DNA from: Candidatus Cloacimonas sp.
Lineage (GTDB): Bacteria; Cloacimonadota; Cloacimonadia; Cloacimonadales; Cloacimonadaceae
Direction: 5' to 3'
Assembly: GCA_035403355.1 (NCBI GenBank)
Contig: DAONFA010000001.1
Coordinates: forward strand, 1-64,000
DNA: 64,000 bases
Of the stretch, positions 27,550 to 37,351 are shown one piece after another (positions within the stretch are counted from its first letter, which is position 1; each line of letters opens with the position of its first letter). Made by a program: the position numbers and the translations under genes. The notes under the pieces were generated by a model. The model was not told the origin of the DNA. It made no database searches and saw only the letters and a list, made by a program, of their open reading frames with translations.

Positions 27550-29547
27550 ATGGCAGACAAGAAACCTAAAGAAAAGGGAAGCTTAAGCATTCATACCGAA
27601 AACATCTTCCCGATAATCAAGAAATGGCTCTATTCACAGCACGATATTTTCCTGCGGGAACTTATTTCCAATTCCGTGGATGCTATTTCCAAACGCAAAT
27701 ATGCCGATCCCAACTTCAAAGAAGAAGAGATGAAAGTGGAAGTGAAACTGGATAAAGGCAAAAAGACCATAGAAGTGATAGATAGCGGTATCGGAATGAC
27801 TGCTGAAGAAATAAAGAAATACATCAATCAGATTGCTTTTTCGGGTGCCGAAGATTTTATTAATAAGTATAAGGACATCCAGAGCAATATGATCGGGCAC
27901 TTTGGACTGGGCTTTTATTCGGCTTTTATGGTTGCCGATAAAGTGACTATTGATTCTCTTTCCTTTACCGAAGGCAGCGAACCGGCATACTGGGAATGTG
28001 ATGGCAGCACGGAATACATTATGAGTAAAGGCAAACGCAAAGAAGCTGGGACTACGATTACGGTTTATCTGAATGAAGAAAATGCGGAATATGCTGAAGC
28101 CGATAAAATTAGGGAAATTCTGGAGCGCTATTGCAACTTTATGCCCTATCCGATTATGTTTGAAGGCAAACAGGTAAATCAGAAAGAAGCGCTTTGGAAT
28201 CGTAAACCCACCGAAGTGAAAGAGGAAGAATACATAGAGTTTTACAAGAATGTGTTTCACGATTATATGGATCCTGTGTTCTGGATTCATCTGAATGTGG
28301 ATTTTCCTTTCAACCTGAAAGGGATATTGTATTTTCCCAAGCTGCGTAATGAGCCCGATTTCTTCAAAGGGGAAGTGAAACTATTTTGCAATAATGTGTT
28401 TGTAGCGGATAATCTGGAAGACCTTATTCCGGAATTTCTGCTGCTTTTGAAAGGTGGCATAGATATTCCCGATATTCCGCTTAATGTTTCTCGCAGTTTT
28501 TTACAGAACGATGCTCAGGTGAAAAAAATCAGCCAGTATATCGTGAAAAAGGTCTCTGACCATTTTAATAATACTTTCAAAGAAGACCGCAAAAAATATG
28601 AAAGTTACTGGGAAGATATTAGTGCCTTTATCAAATTCGGTTTACTGAAAGATGAGGGCTTCTTTGAGGCAATGAAGGATATCATTATCTTCAAATCCGC
28701 CAGCGGTGACTATGTAACTATTGAAGAATACAAAGCCCGCAATAAAAGCGAAGACGATAAAACAAAGATTTGGTACGCAGCCAGCGAAGATACTCAGGTA
28801 AGCTATTTGAACTTAATGAAAGAACAGGGAATTGAAGTTGTTTTTCAAAACAGCCCTCTGGATACCCATCTCTATCAACAGCTGGAAAGCAAACTGGATA
28901 AAGTGGAATTTGTGCGGATAGACAGCGAAGTGAATGACCTCCTGGTAAATAAAGAAGGGGTTGCAGGGGACTCTGAAGAAGAACTGAAGGAACTATTTTA
29001 CAGAGCATTAGACCAAAAAGTTGAGGCAAGTTTCAGCAAAGATAGTTATGCCGATTATGTGAAGAAATTCCCGCAGGCAGCAACTCTTTTAAGCCCCTAT
29101 CTAATTCAAAAAGATGAGCAGACCATCATCAAACCCTTTGAGCTGCCTGAAAATGTGCGTAAAGAACTGGGCACTGAAGCAATGCAAGCTCTTGAAGCTA
29201 ATGCTTTTACCGATATTAAAGTGGAAGTGAAAAGCTTGAAAAGCCAGGAAATACCTTCAATGATTGTGTTTAGTGAATATATGCGGCGCTGGCATGATAT
29301 GGATTTGCTAACTCACCAAAACTCCTCCTCCGATATGCTGAAATACCATACATTAGTAGTAAATCGCGATAATCCTATTATCAAAAAGATTCTCACATTA
29401 CACGAACAGGGAAAAGAAGATGTAGTTAAAACCCTTTGCTCCTATATTCACGACCTTTCTCTATTGGAGCAGAAACCTTTCAGTGGCAAAGAATTAAAGA
29501 GTTTTATTGGCAAAGCCAATCAGGTGCTTAGTTACTTAAGCGAATAA
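27550..29547 (+). CDS. htpG: Hsp90-family molecular chaperone HtpG
   Basis: A 665-aa ATP-dependent chaperone. The GHKL ATPase domain shows LISNSVDAI (Asn motif), DSGIGMT and GHFGLGFYSAF. The middle and C-terminal dimerisation domains are complete. It is slightly longer than the E. coli protein (about 624 aa). A good AAGGAG site precedes the ATG. It stands alone between a CIRCE-like operator with promoter and an intrinsic terminator, consistent with independent heat-shock control. Confidence 0.96.
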   Translation: MADKKPKEKGSLSIHTENIFPIIKKWLYSQHDIFLRELISNSVDAISKRKYADPNFKEEEMKVEVKLDKGKKTIEVIDSGIGMTAEEIKKYINQIAFSGAEDFINKYKDIQSNMIGHFGLGFYSAFMVADKVTIDSLSFTEGSEPAYWECDGSTEYIMSKGKRKEAGTTITVYLNEENAEYAEADKIREILERYCNFMPYPIMFEGKQVNQKEALWNRKPTEVKEEEYIEFYKNVFHDYMDPVFWIHLNVDFPFNLKGILYFPKLRNEPDFFKGEVKLFCNNVFVADNLEDLIPEFLLLLKGGIDIPDIPLNVSRSFLQNDAQVKKISQYIVKKVSDHFNNTFKEDRKKYESYWEDISAFIKFGLLKDEGFFEAMKDIIIFKSASGDYVTIEEYKARNKSEDDKTKIWYAASEDTQVSYLNLMKEQGIEVVFQNSPLDTHLYQQLESKLDKVEFVRIDSEVNDLLVNKEGVAGDSEEELKELFYRALDQKVEASFSKDSYADYVKKFPQAATLLSPYLIQKDEQTIIKPFELPENVRKELGTEAMQALEANAFTDIKVEVKSLKSQEIPSMIVFSEYMRRWHDMDLLTHQNSSSDMLKYHTLVVNRDNPIIKKILTLHEQGKEDVVKTLCSYIHDLSLLEQKPFSGKELKSFIGKANQVLSYLSE

Positions 29548-29585
29548 AAAAAATTGCAGGGTTTAAAAAACCCGAAGGTATAAAC

Positions 29586-29626
29586 TACAGGGACTTTTAT
29601 AAAAAAAACAGTCCCTGTATTTTTTT
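29586..29626 (+). terminator. Intrinsic terminator after htpG
   Basis: TACAGGGACT (29586-29595) pairs perfectly with AGTCCCTGTA (29610-29619) around an A-rich loop, and a run of seven Ts follows. It ends about 18 bp before the next start. Confidence 0.9.
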
Positions 29627-29643
29627 CCCCTTAAGAGGTGAAT

Positions 29644-32600
29644 ATGAAAAAAGCGTATCTTATTCTTTGCCTGATGTTTTGCCTAAGTATCAGCTTAGTG
29701 GCACAAACAGATTTTTACGATATCAATACCGTGAACACAATTCAGTTATTTTTCACGCAATCCAATTGGGATCAAATTCTTGACCAGCTTTATGCGGCAG
29801 GAGAAGAACGGTTGGTGGGCACAGCAATTATCAACGGAGTTACTTATGATAGTGTAGGAGTGCGTTATAAAGGCAATAGTTCCTACAGTGCAAATCGCAA
29901 TAAAAACCCTTTCAATATTAAGGTGGATCATATTATTGAAGACCAGCTGATTGACGGAAAATATGGAACAATTAAGCTTGCCAACGGTTTTTCCGATCCT
30001 TCTTTTGTGCGGGAAACCCTTTCCTACGAAATTGCCCGAAAATATATGCCTGCCTGCAAAGCCAATTATGCTAATGTTTGGGTGAATAATGTCCTCATTG
30101 GTGTTTATACTTCCGTGGAAGATGTGGACAGCAATTTTATGGCAGAACATTTTCATACTTCTGGCAAGCCACGTTTTAAGTGTGATACCAATACTATGGC
30201 AACTGTAACCGTTTGGGGTTACTTGGGAGCTGATTCTACTGCCTATATGCAATATTACGGTTTGGAATCAGATTACGGCTGGAATACTTTAATCAACTTT
30301 ACTAATACCCTGCAAAACAACTATGCTAACATAAGCCAGGTGATGAATGTGGATCAGAATTTATGGATGTGTGCTTTTGATAATCTCTTGGTAAATTTGG
30401 ATTCACCCATCAATGTCTTTCATAATTTCTATCTTTTTGCCGATGCCGATAACAGAATAAATCCTCTGCTATGGGATTTGAATATGTCTTTTGGCGGCTT
30501 TCAAGGTGGTTCCGTTTCCGGTATGCAAAATCTTGATCCCTTGCGCAATGTGAATAGCAGCACTTTTCTCCTGCTCAAGAATGTATTAGTAAATCCTCGT
30601 TACAAAAAGATGTATCTTGCTCATATACGCACAATGATAGAAGAGAACTTTTCTAATGGCTGGTATGCAACCAGGGCAGCTGAATTGCAAAGTATTTGCG
30701 GTCCCTCTGTGCAAAACGATCCTAATTACTTTTATACTTATGCCAATTTTCAAGCAAACTTGAATAATCAGGTGGGAGGTGGTTCAGGAGGTCCCGGAGG
30801 TGGACAAACCGTTCCTGGAATTACTCAACTGATGAATGCTCGGGCTACCTATCTTTTAAGTAATACCAATTTTGCCGGAACTGTCCCTACAATGACGGTG
30901 CAAAATTATTCTCCTGCCAATCCTGAGCCGGGCTCAACAATGCAATTTACTGCTACTTTTACCAATGCTACTTATGCTCAGTTGGGTTTTAAACAGGACA
31001 TAGCTCACAAATATACCTATTATCAAATGTATGATGATGGAGCTCATTCCGATGGTGCTGCTAATGATGGTGTGTTTGGAATTAGTGTTCCTGTCACTTA
31101 TGGTGATATCAATTATTTTTTCTGGGCAGAAAATACTTCGCAGGGGATGTTCTTTCCTGCGGGAGCAGAACACGAATATTACACAATTCCGGTTGCCGGT
31201 TTTACGGGGGAACTTTTTATCAACGAAATTATGGCAAAAAATGCCTCTTATACCGATCCGAATGGCGAATTTGATGACTGGGTGGAAATTTACAATCCCA
31301 ATGATTATGCAGTTGACCTTGGCGGGATGTATATGACCGATAGCCATTACAGCAATGGAATAAGTGCCTGGACACAAATTCCGACAACTAATCCTGATGT
31401 TACAACTATTCCTCCGCATAGTTATAAAATTGTGTGGTTTGATGAAGACCTTGATCAGGGTCCTTTGCATATCAATGATAAACTCGGAGGCGGAGCAGAC
31501 GCTGTTTATTTAATTGATACGGATGGGATTACAGTTATTGATAGTTATATCTGGACTGAGGCAGCTGATTTAAATGTAGATGACAGGTCTATTGGCAGAT
31601 TACCTGATGGCAGCGATAACTGGATTTTATTTGGAGCGGGACAAACCAATCCCTGCACTCCCGGCGCTTCCAATCAGGGAACTGTAAACACGCTTCCCAT
31701 TATTGAAAATATTGCTTATAGCCCTCTTATTACAGATGAAAACAGCATTATAACCGTTTCCACCAGTGTTAGTGACAGTGATGGAACTATAAGTAGCGTG
31801 CAATTATTGTATGGCATTTCCGACTGGACTTTGAACACTGTGGCAATGAGTTTAAACCAAAACAGCTACACTGCCCAAATCGGATCTTTTGCTTTGGGCT
31901 CTATTATTAAATACCGGATTCAAGCAACCGATAATGCCTCAGGGATAACTCAGTCACCTGTCTATTCAATACTGATTGGATATACTGCTCCAGTTCTATA
32001 TATTAATGAATTGATGCCTTCCAATGCTACAACCGTTATGGATGAAAACAGCGAATATGAGGATTGGATAGAAATATATAATCCCAATGATTTTGCAGTT
32101 GATTTAGCGGGCTATTATTTGACGGATGATCATTATCCCGATACCGGAACTTCTTTAACTCAAATTCCTGCCGGTTTTTCCGAGACCATCATTCCTGCCC
32201 ACAGCTATAAAATAATCTGGTTTGACGAAGACCTTGACCAGAGTCCTTTGCATATCAATACGAAATTGAGCACAACAGCTGATGCTGTATATTTATTAGC
32301 TCCGGATATGTTAACCGTAGTTGATCATATTGCCTGGAGCGAAGATTTGGCTTTAGGCAGTGATATTTCTTATGGCAGATATCCTGATGGGAGTGAGAAT
32401 TGGATACAGTTCGGAGTTGATTTTGAACATCCCGTAACGGCAGGAACAAGCAATAATCCTGTGTCCAATAACGATAACAACATTACTCCGGTAGTGATCA
32501 GTTTGGATGTTTGGCCTAATCCTGTAAGAGATGTTCTGAACATCAATCTGAAAGGTGCCTCCGATAAATATAGAGTGAAAGTATATAATCTTAAAGGTCA

Positions 32601-32751
32601 GTTAGTTGCGGATTACTATACTGCCCAAGGCGGTAAAAATGAATGGAACCTGAAAGATAAACACAGCAACAGAATCAGCAGTGGAATCTATCTTGTCCGC
32701 ACGCAATATGCGGGCAAACAATTCAGTAAAAAAATCTGTATCATCCAATAA
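29644..32751 (+). CDS. Secreted CotH-kinase / lamin-tail domain protein
   Basis: About 1035 aa, exported. ATG 29644 follows AAGAGG at 29633-29638; an in-frame GTG at 29638 overlaps that site and is less likely. The signal peptide covers residues 1-20. Residues 80-330 resemble the CotH family (SYEIARKY, NVLIGVYTSVEDVD, LLWDLNMSFGG), atypical kinases first known from spore coats. Two lamin-tail-like domains follow (FINEIMAKN...DWVEIYNPND and YINELMPSN...DWIEIYNPND, about 270 residues apart), then a C-terminal sorting domain (VWPNPVRD, YNLKGQLV, SSGIYLVR). Found in many environmental bacteria; substrate unknown. The next gene starts 9 bp downstream. Confidence 0.85.
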   Translation: MKKAYLILCLMFCLSISLVAQTDFYDINTVNTIQLFFTQSNWDQILDQLYAAGEERLVGTAIINGVTYDSVGVRYKGNSSYSANRNKNPFNIKVDHIIEDQLIDGKYGTIKLANGFSDPSFVRETLSYEIARKYMPACKANYANVWVNNVLIGVYTSVEDVDSNFMAEHFHTSGKPRFKCDTNTMATVTVWGYLGADSTAYMQYYGLESDYGWNTLINFTNTLQNNYANISQVMNVDQNLWMCAFDNLLVNLDSPINVFHNFYLFADADNRINPLLWDLNMSFGGFQGGSVSGMQNLDPLRNVNSSTFLLLKNVLVNPRYKKMYLAHIRTMIEENFSNGWYATRAAELQSICGPSVQNDPNYFYTYANFQANLNNQVGGGSGGPGGGQTVPGITQLMNARATYLLSNTNFAGTVPTMTVQNYSPANPEPGSTMQFTATFTNATYAQLGFKQDIAHKYTYYQMYDDGAHSDGAANDGVFGISVPVTYGDINYFFWAENTSQGMFFPAGAEHEYYTIPVAGFTGELFINEIMAKNASYTDPNGEFDDWVEIYNPNDYAVDLGGMYMTDSHYSNGISAWTQIPTTNPDVTTIPPHSYKIVWFDEDLDQGPLHINDKLGGGADAVYLIDTDGITVIDSYIWTEAADLNVDDRSIGRLPDGSDNWILFGAGQTNPCTPGASNQGTVNTLPIIENIAYSPLITDENSIITVSTSVSDSDGTISSVQLLYGISDWTLNTVAMSLNQNSYTAQIGSFALGSIIKYRIQATDNASGITQSPVYSILIGYTAPVLYINELMPSNATTVMDENSEYEDWIEIYNPNDFAVDLAGYYLTDDHYPDTGTSLTQIPAGFSETIIPAHSYKIIWFDEDLDQSPLHINTKLSTTADAVYLLAPDMLTVVDHIAWSEDLALGSDISYGRYPDGSENWIQFGVDFEHPVTAGTSNNPVSNNDNNITPVVISLDVWPNPVRDVLNINLKGASDKYRVKVYNLKGQLVADYYTAQGGKNEWNLKDKHSNRISSGIYLVRTQYAGKQFSKKICIIQ

Positions 32752-32760
32752 GGAGTAAAA

Positions 32761-34836
32761 ATGAAAAAGTTCTTGTTCATAGCATTCATCCTGATGTGGG
32801 CTGCATTAAATGCTACCGTTATTTCTTCCTGGACTTTTGAAAATACACTTTTACCTTCAACAGGTAGTGGAACTGTTTCTTTAATCGGAGGAGTTACGGA
32901 TGATGGTTTCAATACCGGTTATAGTGGAGGACTGGGTTGGAGTACTACATCTTATCCTGCTCAGGGAACTAATAATATGACGGCAGGAATAATGATTGAG
33001 CTCTCTACCCAGAATTTTCAAAATATAACTATCAGTTGGGAGCTTCGGCATAGCAATAAGTCCGCTAATAGAGCAGTCCTGTTTTATACTTTGGATAGAA
33101 CCGCAGCTGAACCGGTTTGGATTCAGGCAGGGGTTTACGATGCTACCGGTGGTGACAGCTGGTTTCCCAATTCTTTTGATGCGAATTCTATTGCCGGGAT
33201 AAATAATAATCCTAATCTTGCTTTTAAGCTTGTTTCCGCTTTTGCCAATTCAGAGAATACTCTTTATATGCCTTCCGATCCCACAAAGGTTTACGATGGC
33301 GGCAAATGGCGTTTTGACGATATTATTATTTCAGGAACTTCTGCTGCTCCTTATGTGCAAATAACTTCAGAGTTGCAACCTTTTTATGCTATGGTGGGAG
33401 ATGTTTCCCCGGTTCAGACCTATCAGATAACTGCTACTAACTTAACCGGAAATCTAATTGTTACAACTCCTCAATATTTTTACCTGCGTTTGTTTGATAC
33501 CGATTCCTTCGTTTCTTCTTTAGAGCTTATTCCTCGTAATGGTTGCTTTGATAGACAGATACAAGTGGTTTTTCAGCCAACCGTAAGCGGCAATTTTAAT
33601 GGCAGTATTTTACATAACGGAGGCGGAATTACTTCTCAACTGATTGAAGTTAGCGGTTCCACCATTTTCCCCGAGCCGACAAATTATCCCGTTTCTTTAT
33701 CTGCCTCTGGAATAAACTATTATCAGGCATATCTGAATTGGACAGATGCCACAGGGGCAATTTTACCGGCTGGTTATCTGATTAAAGGTAGTGAAAACGG
33801 CTTTTCAGATATTGCAGACCCCATTGATGGCATTCCTGAAAGCGATGCAGAGCTTAGTAAAAATGTCAGTTATAGCGTTCAGACCCAGCTATTTTATGGA
33901 TTAAAAGAAAATCAGGCATATTATTTTAAGATTTTTCCCTATACCAATAGCGGAGACAACATTGACTACAAAGTTGATACTAACGTACCTTCTGTTCAAT
34001 GGACAACCCCTACAGGACCCGTTGGTTCTGTTTTACTCCCGGGAGATTTAGCGTTTGTAGAATATGCTACCGATTCCCCTGACCGTTTCAGTTTCGTGCT
34101 TTTGAAGGATATTTTGGAAAACACTAAAATATGCTTTACCGATAAAGCGTGGACGGGAACCGCTTTTACGGCAAATGAAGCCCTCTATGAATGGAGAGGA
34201 GTAGGACGCACTTATGCTACAGGAGAAGTTATTCATCTGGTTGAAGGGCAAACCTTTACCAATGAAGGTATCCATAGTCCCGGTGTAGAAGGTCTTTCCA
34301 ACGACGGTGAACAAATTATTGCCTTCCAGGGAACCATAAACGAGCCCTCTTTCATTGCAGCTATTTCTTCTACCGGATGGTTAACAGAGGGAACAGTAAG
34401 TAACAATAGTTCCTACCTTCCTTCCGTTTTAACCTTGGGAGTAAATGCTTTAGGTTTTGCCACCGAAGTGGATGATGGTGTCTATAATGGTGCTACCACA
34501 GGTTCCGTTGCTGAAATAAGAACTGCTCTTAATAATCCAGATAATTGGAACAGAGCGGGGAACTTGAACAACATCATTTTTCCGAACTGGAATTTTGTAT
34601 TAAATGCCCTGGTTATTCCGGAACCGCTGATTACCCAAATCAGTAGCACTACGATTAGGATTTCCTGGCAACCGGTATCCGGAGCTACGCATTACAATGT
34701 CTATAAATCTACATTACCGTATGCCAGTTTTCCGCAGGACTGGGTTTTGGCAGCGGATAATGTCACTGGACTATTTTGGGAAACGACCGAAATTACTAAT
34801 CCGAGACAGTTCTATCGCATTATGGCAGCTAACTGA
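32761..34836 (+). CDS. Secreted protein with lamin-tail-like and fibronectin-like regions, no sorting tail
   Basis: A 691-aa exported protein with a signal peptide at residues 1-18 and an AAGGAG ribosome binding site that overlaps the stop of the CotH-like gene. Co-transcription with that gene is likely. The N-terminal 200 residues are a beta-sandwich-like region (VISSWTFEN), the middle carries a fibronectin type III-like stretch, and residues 640-691 form another (RISWQPVSGATHYNVYKS). Unlike its neighbours it lacks the PNPF/GQKV/SGIYF tail, so it may stay periplasmic or partner with the CotH-like protein. Function unknown. Confidence 0.75.
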   Translation: MKKFLFIAFILMWAALNATVISSWTFENTLLPSTGSGTVSLIGGVTDDGFNTGYSGGLGWSTTSYPAQGTNNMTAGIMIELSTQNFQNITISWELRHSNKSANRAVLFYTLDRTAAEPVWIQAGVYDATGGDSWFPNSFDANSIAGINNNPNLAFKLVSAFANSENTLYMPSDPTKVYDGGKWRFDDIIISGTSAAPYVQITSELQPFYAMVGDVSPVQTYQITATNLTGNLIVTTPQYFYLRLFDTDSFVSSLELIPRNGCFDRQIQVVFQPTVSGNFNGSILHNGGGITSQLIEVSGSTIFPEPTNYPVSLSASGINYYQAYLNWTDATGAILPAGYLIKGSENGFSDIADPIDGIPESDAELSKNVSYSVQTQLFYGLKENQAYYFKIFPYTNSGDNIDYKVDTNVPSVQWTTPTGPVGSVLLPGDLAFVEYATDSPDRFSFVLLKDILENTKICFTDKAWTGTAFTANEALYEWRGVGRTYATGEVIHLVEGQTFTNEGIHSPGVEGLSNDGEQIIAFQGTINEPSFIAAISSTGWLTEGTVSNNSSYLPSVLTLGVNALGFATEVDDGVYNGATTGSVAEIRTALNNPDNWNRAGNLNNIIFPNWNFVLNALVIPEPLITQISSTTIRISWQPVSGATHYNVYKSTLPYASFPQDWVLAADNVTGLFWETTEITNPRQFYRIMAAN

Positions 34837-34854
34837 TTTATGCTTTTATCTTGC

Positions 34855-34887
34855 TTTGCCGGCTGGGATGTCCTTCCAGCCGGCAAA
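34855..34887 (+). terminator. Strong hairpin after the secreted-protein pair
   Basis: TTTGCCGGCTGG (34855-34866) pairs perfectly with CCAGCCGGCAAA (34876-34887) around a 9-nt loop, followed by an AT-rich stretch but no long T-run. It lies 19 bp after the stop. Confidence 0.7.
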
Positions 34888-35070
34888 TTATATTTAGGCG
34901 TGATAAATTCCAATTTGAGCAACTTCCGGTAATAATATGCATTTCATATTGAAAAGACATAAAAGGAAAATAAGGTTTAGCAGGTTGAAAAGGTTTAGAG
35001 GGTTGATATCCAAAAATGGCTGCTAAACCCTTCGCTCTAAATGTGTCACTCTAAGGAGCTTTTTGTTCAG

Positions 35071-35152
35071 GAAGAACGACGTCCTCGTCGTTCAAGCACA
35101 AGAAGAGGTTGACCAGGAGGTCAACCATCCGATCTCGCCCTAAGGGGCTTTC
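35071..35152 (+). repeat. 83-bp composite hairpin element (copy 2)
   Basis: GAACGAC/GTCGTTC-type hairpin, AAGCACAAGAAGAGG linker, GGTTGAC/GTCAACC hairpin (35107-35126), CATCCGATC and CCCTAAGGGGCTTT. It has the same order and orientation as the copy at 6595-6678. Confidence 0.85.
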
Positions 35153-35547
35153 AGGATGCGGGAAAAGGATAAAAAATATTGTAGCTTACACTAAACGAGG
35201 GGCTTACGCTACCATCGCTATCATTGTGTCGTCCTAAAGGGCTTTTATTTTTGTTCATATAATCATCATCTATAACAATAAGTCCTCTAAATCCTTAAAT
35301 CCTGAAATCCTTGTTTCTAAAATGCCAAATTTGTAAAACCTGTAAATCTGCGTGAAAATAAATCTAAGATTATTGCATATAAAACTACAAACAATGCCCT
35401 TCAATTATGTTATCAAAAATTCAGAAGACACGCAATAACTTTTGCAGTGCAACATTTTTCAAATGTAACAATCGCTTTTCTAATAAAATCCCCATATTTT
35501 GTCTAATTCCTTCCTTGCTTGAGGACATTAATTTAGCGTTTAACATC

Positions 35548-35584
35548 CCTTAATCAAGCGTTAATAATTAACGCTTGATTAAGG
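35548..35584. repeat. Perfect 37-bp palindrome
   Basis: Arms CCTTAATCAAGCGTTAAT (35548-35565) and its exact complement (35567-35584) surround a single base. Half-site fragments (TTGATTAACACTTGATTGACGCTT) follow at 35584-35610. It may be a protein-binding site or cruciform. As a terminator it is poor: it is AT-rich and has no T-run. Confidence 0.85.
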
Positions 35585-35845
35585 TTTGATTAACACTTGA
35601 TTGACGCTTATAGCTAAGGGCGAAAAGCGCAGCTGGCATCCGATATGCTGTCTATTAAAGTAGCAAATACTTAAGAATAGATAAATACCTATTGCATTTA
35701 ATATCATTATAGAGAGGATATCAGCATTGTTGTAATATTCATACAATCCAATGGGATTTCTTATTTGAATATTACTCTACAATAGCCATAAATTAGAGAG
35801 ATAATATGCTTGCTCTTAATTGATAAATTGTATTATTAATATTAA

Positions 35846-37342
35846 CTAAGTGGTTTTCATCTGAGGGAACAGGATAACTTCCTTGATGGAGTCGTTTTCC
35901 GTTAGCAGCATAACTAAGCGGTCTATACCGATTCCCTGACCCCCCATTGGAGGCATTCCGTATTCCAGCGCTTCCAAAAAATCCTCATCCACAACATTGG
36001 CATCGTCAATTCCCAAAGCGCGCAGTTTTGCCTGTTCTTCCAAACGCGCTCTTTGTTCTAAAGGGTCATTCAATTCACTGAAGGCATTGGCAAATTCCCC
36101 GCCTGCAATATACAGTTCAAAACGGTCTGCAACAAAGGGATTTTCGGGTTTTGCCTTTGCCAGAGGAGAAACCTCTTTGGGAAAATCGCAAACAAAGGTT
36201 GGCTGAATTAGCGTTTCTTCAATAAATTCTTCAAAAAGCAGAGCAATCAGTTTCCCTTTTTCTGAGCCGGCAGGAATCTCTAATCCCTTGTCTTTACAGA
36301 CAGAGGCAAGCTCCTCTAAGCTGATGCTCATAACATCCTGCCCCAGATATTCACTAACCAGATCGGGTAACGATGCTCTTTTCCATTTTCCGCTTAAGCA
36401 AACCTGGTGCTGATGATAAATGAAAGTATCCTTGCCGATTACATCCATTGCCAAATGCTTAATCAGCTCTTCAGCGATATCCATCATACCCTGCAAATCG
36501 GAATATGCTTCGTAAAACTCAATCATCGTAAATTCCGGATTATGAGTTCTATCCATCCCTTCATTGCGAAAATCCTTGCCCAGCTCGTAAACACGCTCAA
36601 ATCCACCTACAATTAAGCGTTTTAAATAAAGCTCCGTAGCAATTCTTAAATATAAATCCATATCCAGAGTATTATGATGAGTAATAAAAGGTCGGGCATT
36701 AGCACCTCCGTAAAGTGGTTGCAAAATAGGGGTTTCCACTTCAATATAACCGTGACTATCCATAAAATTGCGAATAGCGGTTATAATTTTGGCGCGCAGA
36801 GCAAAGACCTTTCTATGTTCAGGATTGAGCAAAAGATCAAGATAGCGTTTACGATAGCGCAATTCAATATCGGAAAATTCATCGTAACGAATAGTTTTGC
36901 CGTCAACAATCTTTTCTTTAACTGCCGGCAGAGGTCTGATATTTTTGGAAAGAAGCGTTATTTGACTGCATTTTAAAGAATACTCACCTGTCTGGGTGAA
37001 AAATGGTTTTCCCGTTGCCTGAATAAAATCGCCGGCATCACAGAGCTTAAAAAGTTCGTAATTTTCTTCGCCAATAGTATTTTGAGCCACATAAAGCTGA
37101 ATTTTTCCGGAACTATCTTCCAGATCGCCAAAACCGATTTTTCCCTGTCGGCGCATAGCTGTTAAACGACCGGTTATAGTAACTTCTTCATTTTTTTGCA
37201 GGCACTCTTCTTTATCTGCCAAAAGAGAAGATATATAATTAGTTCGGAGGGATTTTACAGGATAGGGATCAATCCCCAGCGCTTTGATTTTTGCCAGTTT
37301 TTCTTTACGCAACTGGATAAACTGATTGGATTTGGAGAGCAT
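35846..37342 (-). CDS. lysS: Lysyl-tRNA synthetase (class II)
   Basis: A 498-aa enzyme charging tRNA-Lys. The N-terminal OB-fold anticodon-binding domain is at about residues 50-150. The class II core has motif 2 (FRNEGMDRTHNPEF) and motif 3 (GIGIDRLVML) near the C-terminus. It begins 9 bp after the rpsA stop on the same strand, so the two are probably co-transcribed. Confidence 0.96.
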   Translation of the reverse strand: MLSKSNQFIQLRKEKLAKIKALGIDPYPVKSLRTNYISSLLADKEECLQKNEEVTITGRLTAMRRQGKIGFGDLEDSSGKIQLYVAQNTIGEENYELFKLCDAGDFIQATGKPFFTQTGEYSLKCSQITLLSKNIRPLPAVKEKIVDGKTIRYDEFSDIELRYRKRYLDLLLNPEHRKVFALRAKIITAIRNFMDSHGYIEVETPILQPLYGGANARPFITHHNTLDMDLYLRIATELYLKRLIVGGFERVYELGKDFRNEGMDRTHNPEFTMIEFYEAYSDLQGMMDIAEELIKHLAMDVIGKDTFIYHQHQVCLSGKWKRASLPDLVSEYLGQDVMSISLEELASVCKDKGLEIPAGSEKGKLIALLFEEFIEETLIQPTFVCDFPKEVSPLAKAKPENPFVADRFELYIAGGEFANAFSELNDPLEQRARLEEQAKLRALGIDDANVVDEDFLEALEYGMPPMGGQGIGIDRLVMLLTENDSIKEVILFPQMKTT

Positions 37343-37351
37343 TACGGCTGT

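Larger units (their letters stand above)
34837..35845. other. 1-kb convergent gap with repeats and a long palindrome
   Basis: This gap lies between the convergent secreted-protein gene and lysS; no gene is supported. It holds the terminator hairpin, composite element copy 2 (35071-35152), a degenerate 65-bp repeat copy (35195-35247), and a perfect 37-bp palindrome (35548-35584) with further partial copies of its half-site. From 35250 to the lysS stop the DNA is markedly AT-rich. Confidence 0.8.

Noticed and set aside
27634..28290. 218-codon frame antisense to htpG
   Set aside because: Shadow of a strongly coding gene; composition is typical of reverse-complement reading and there is no start signal.
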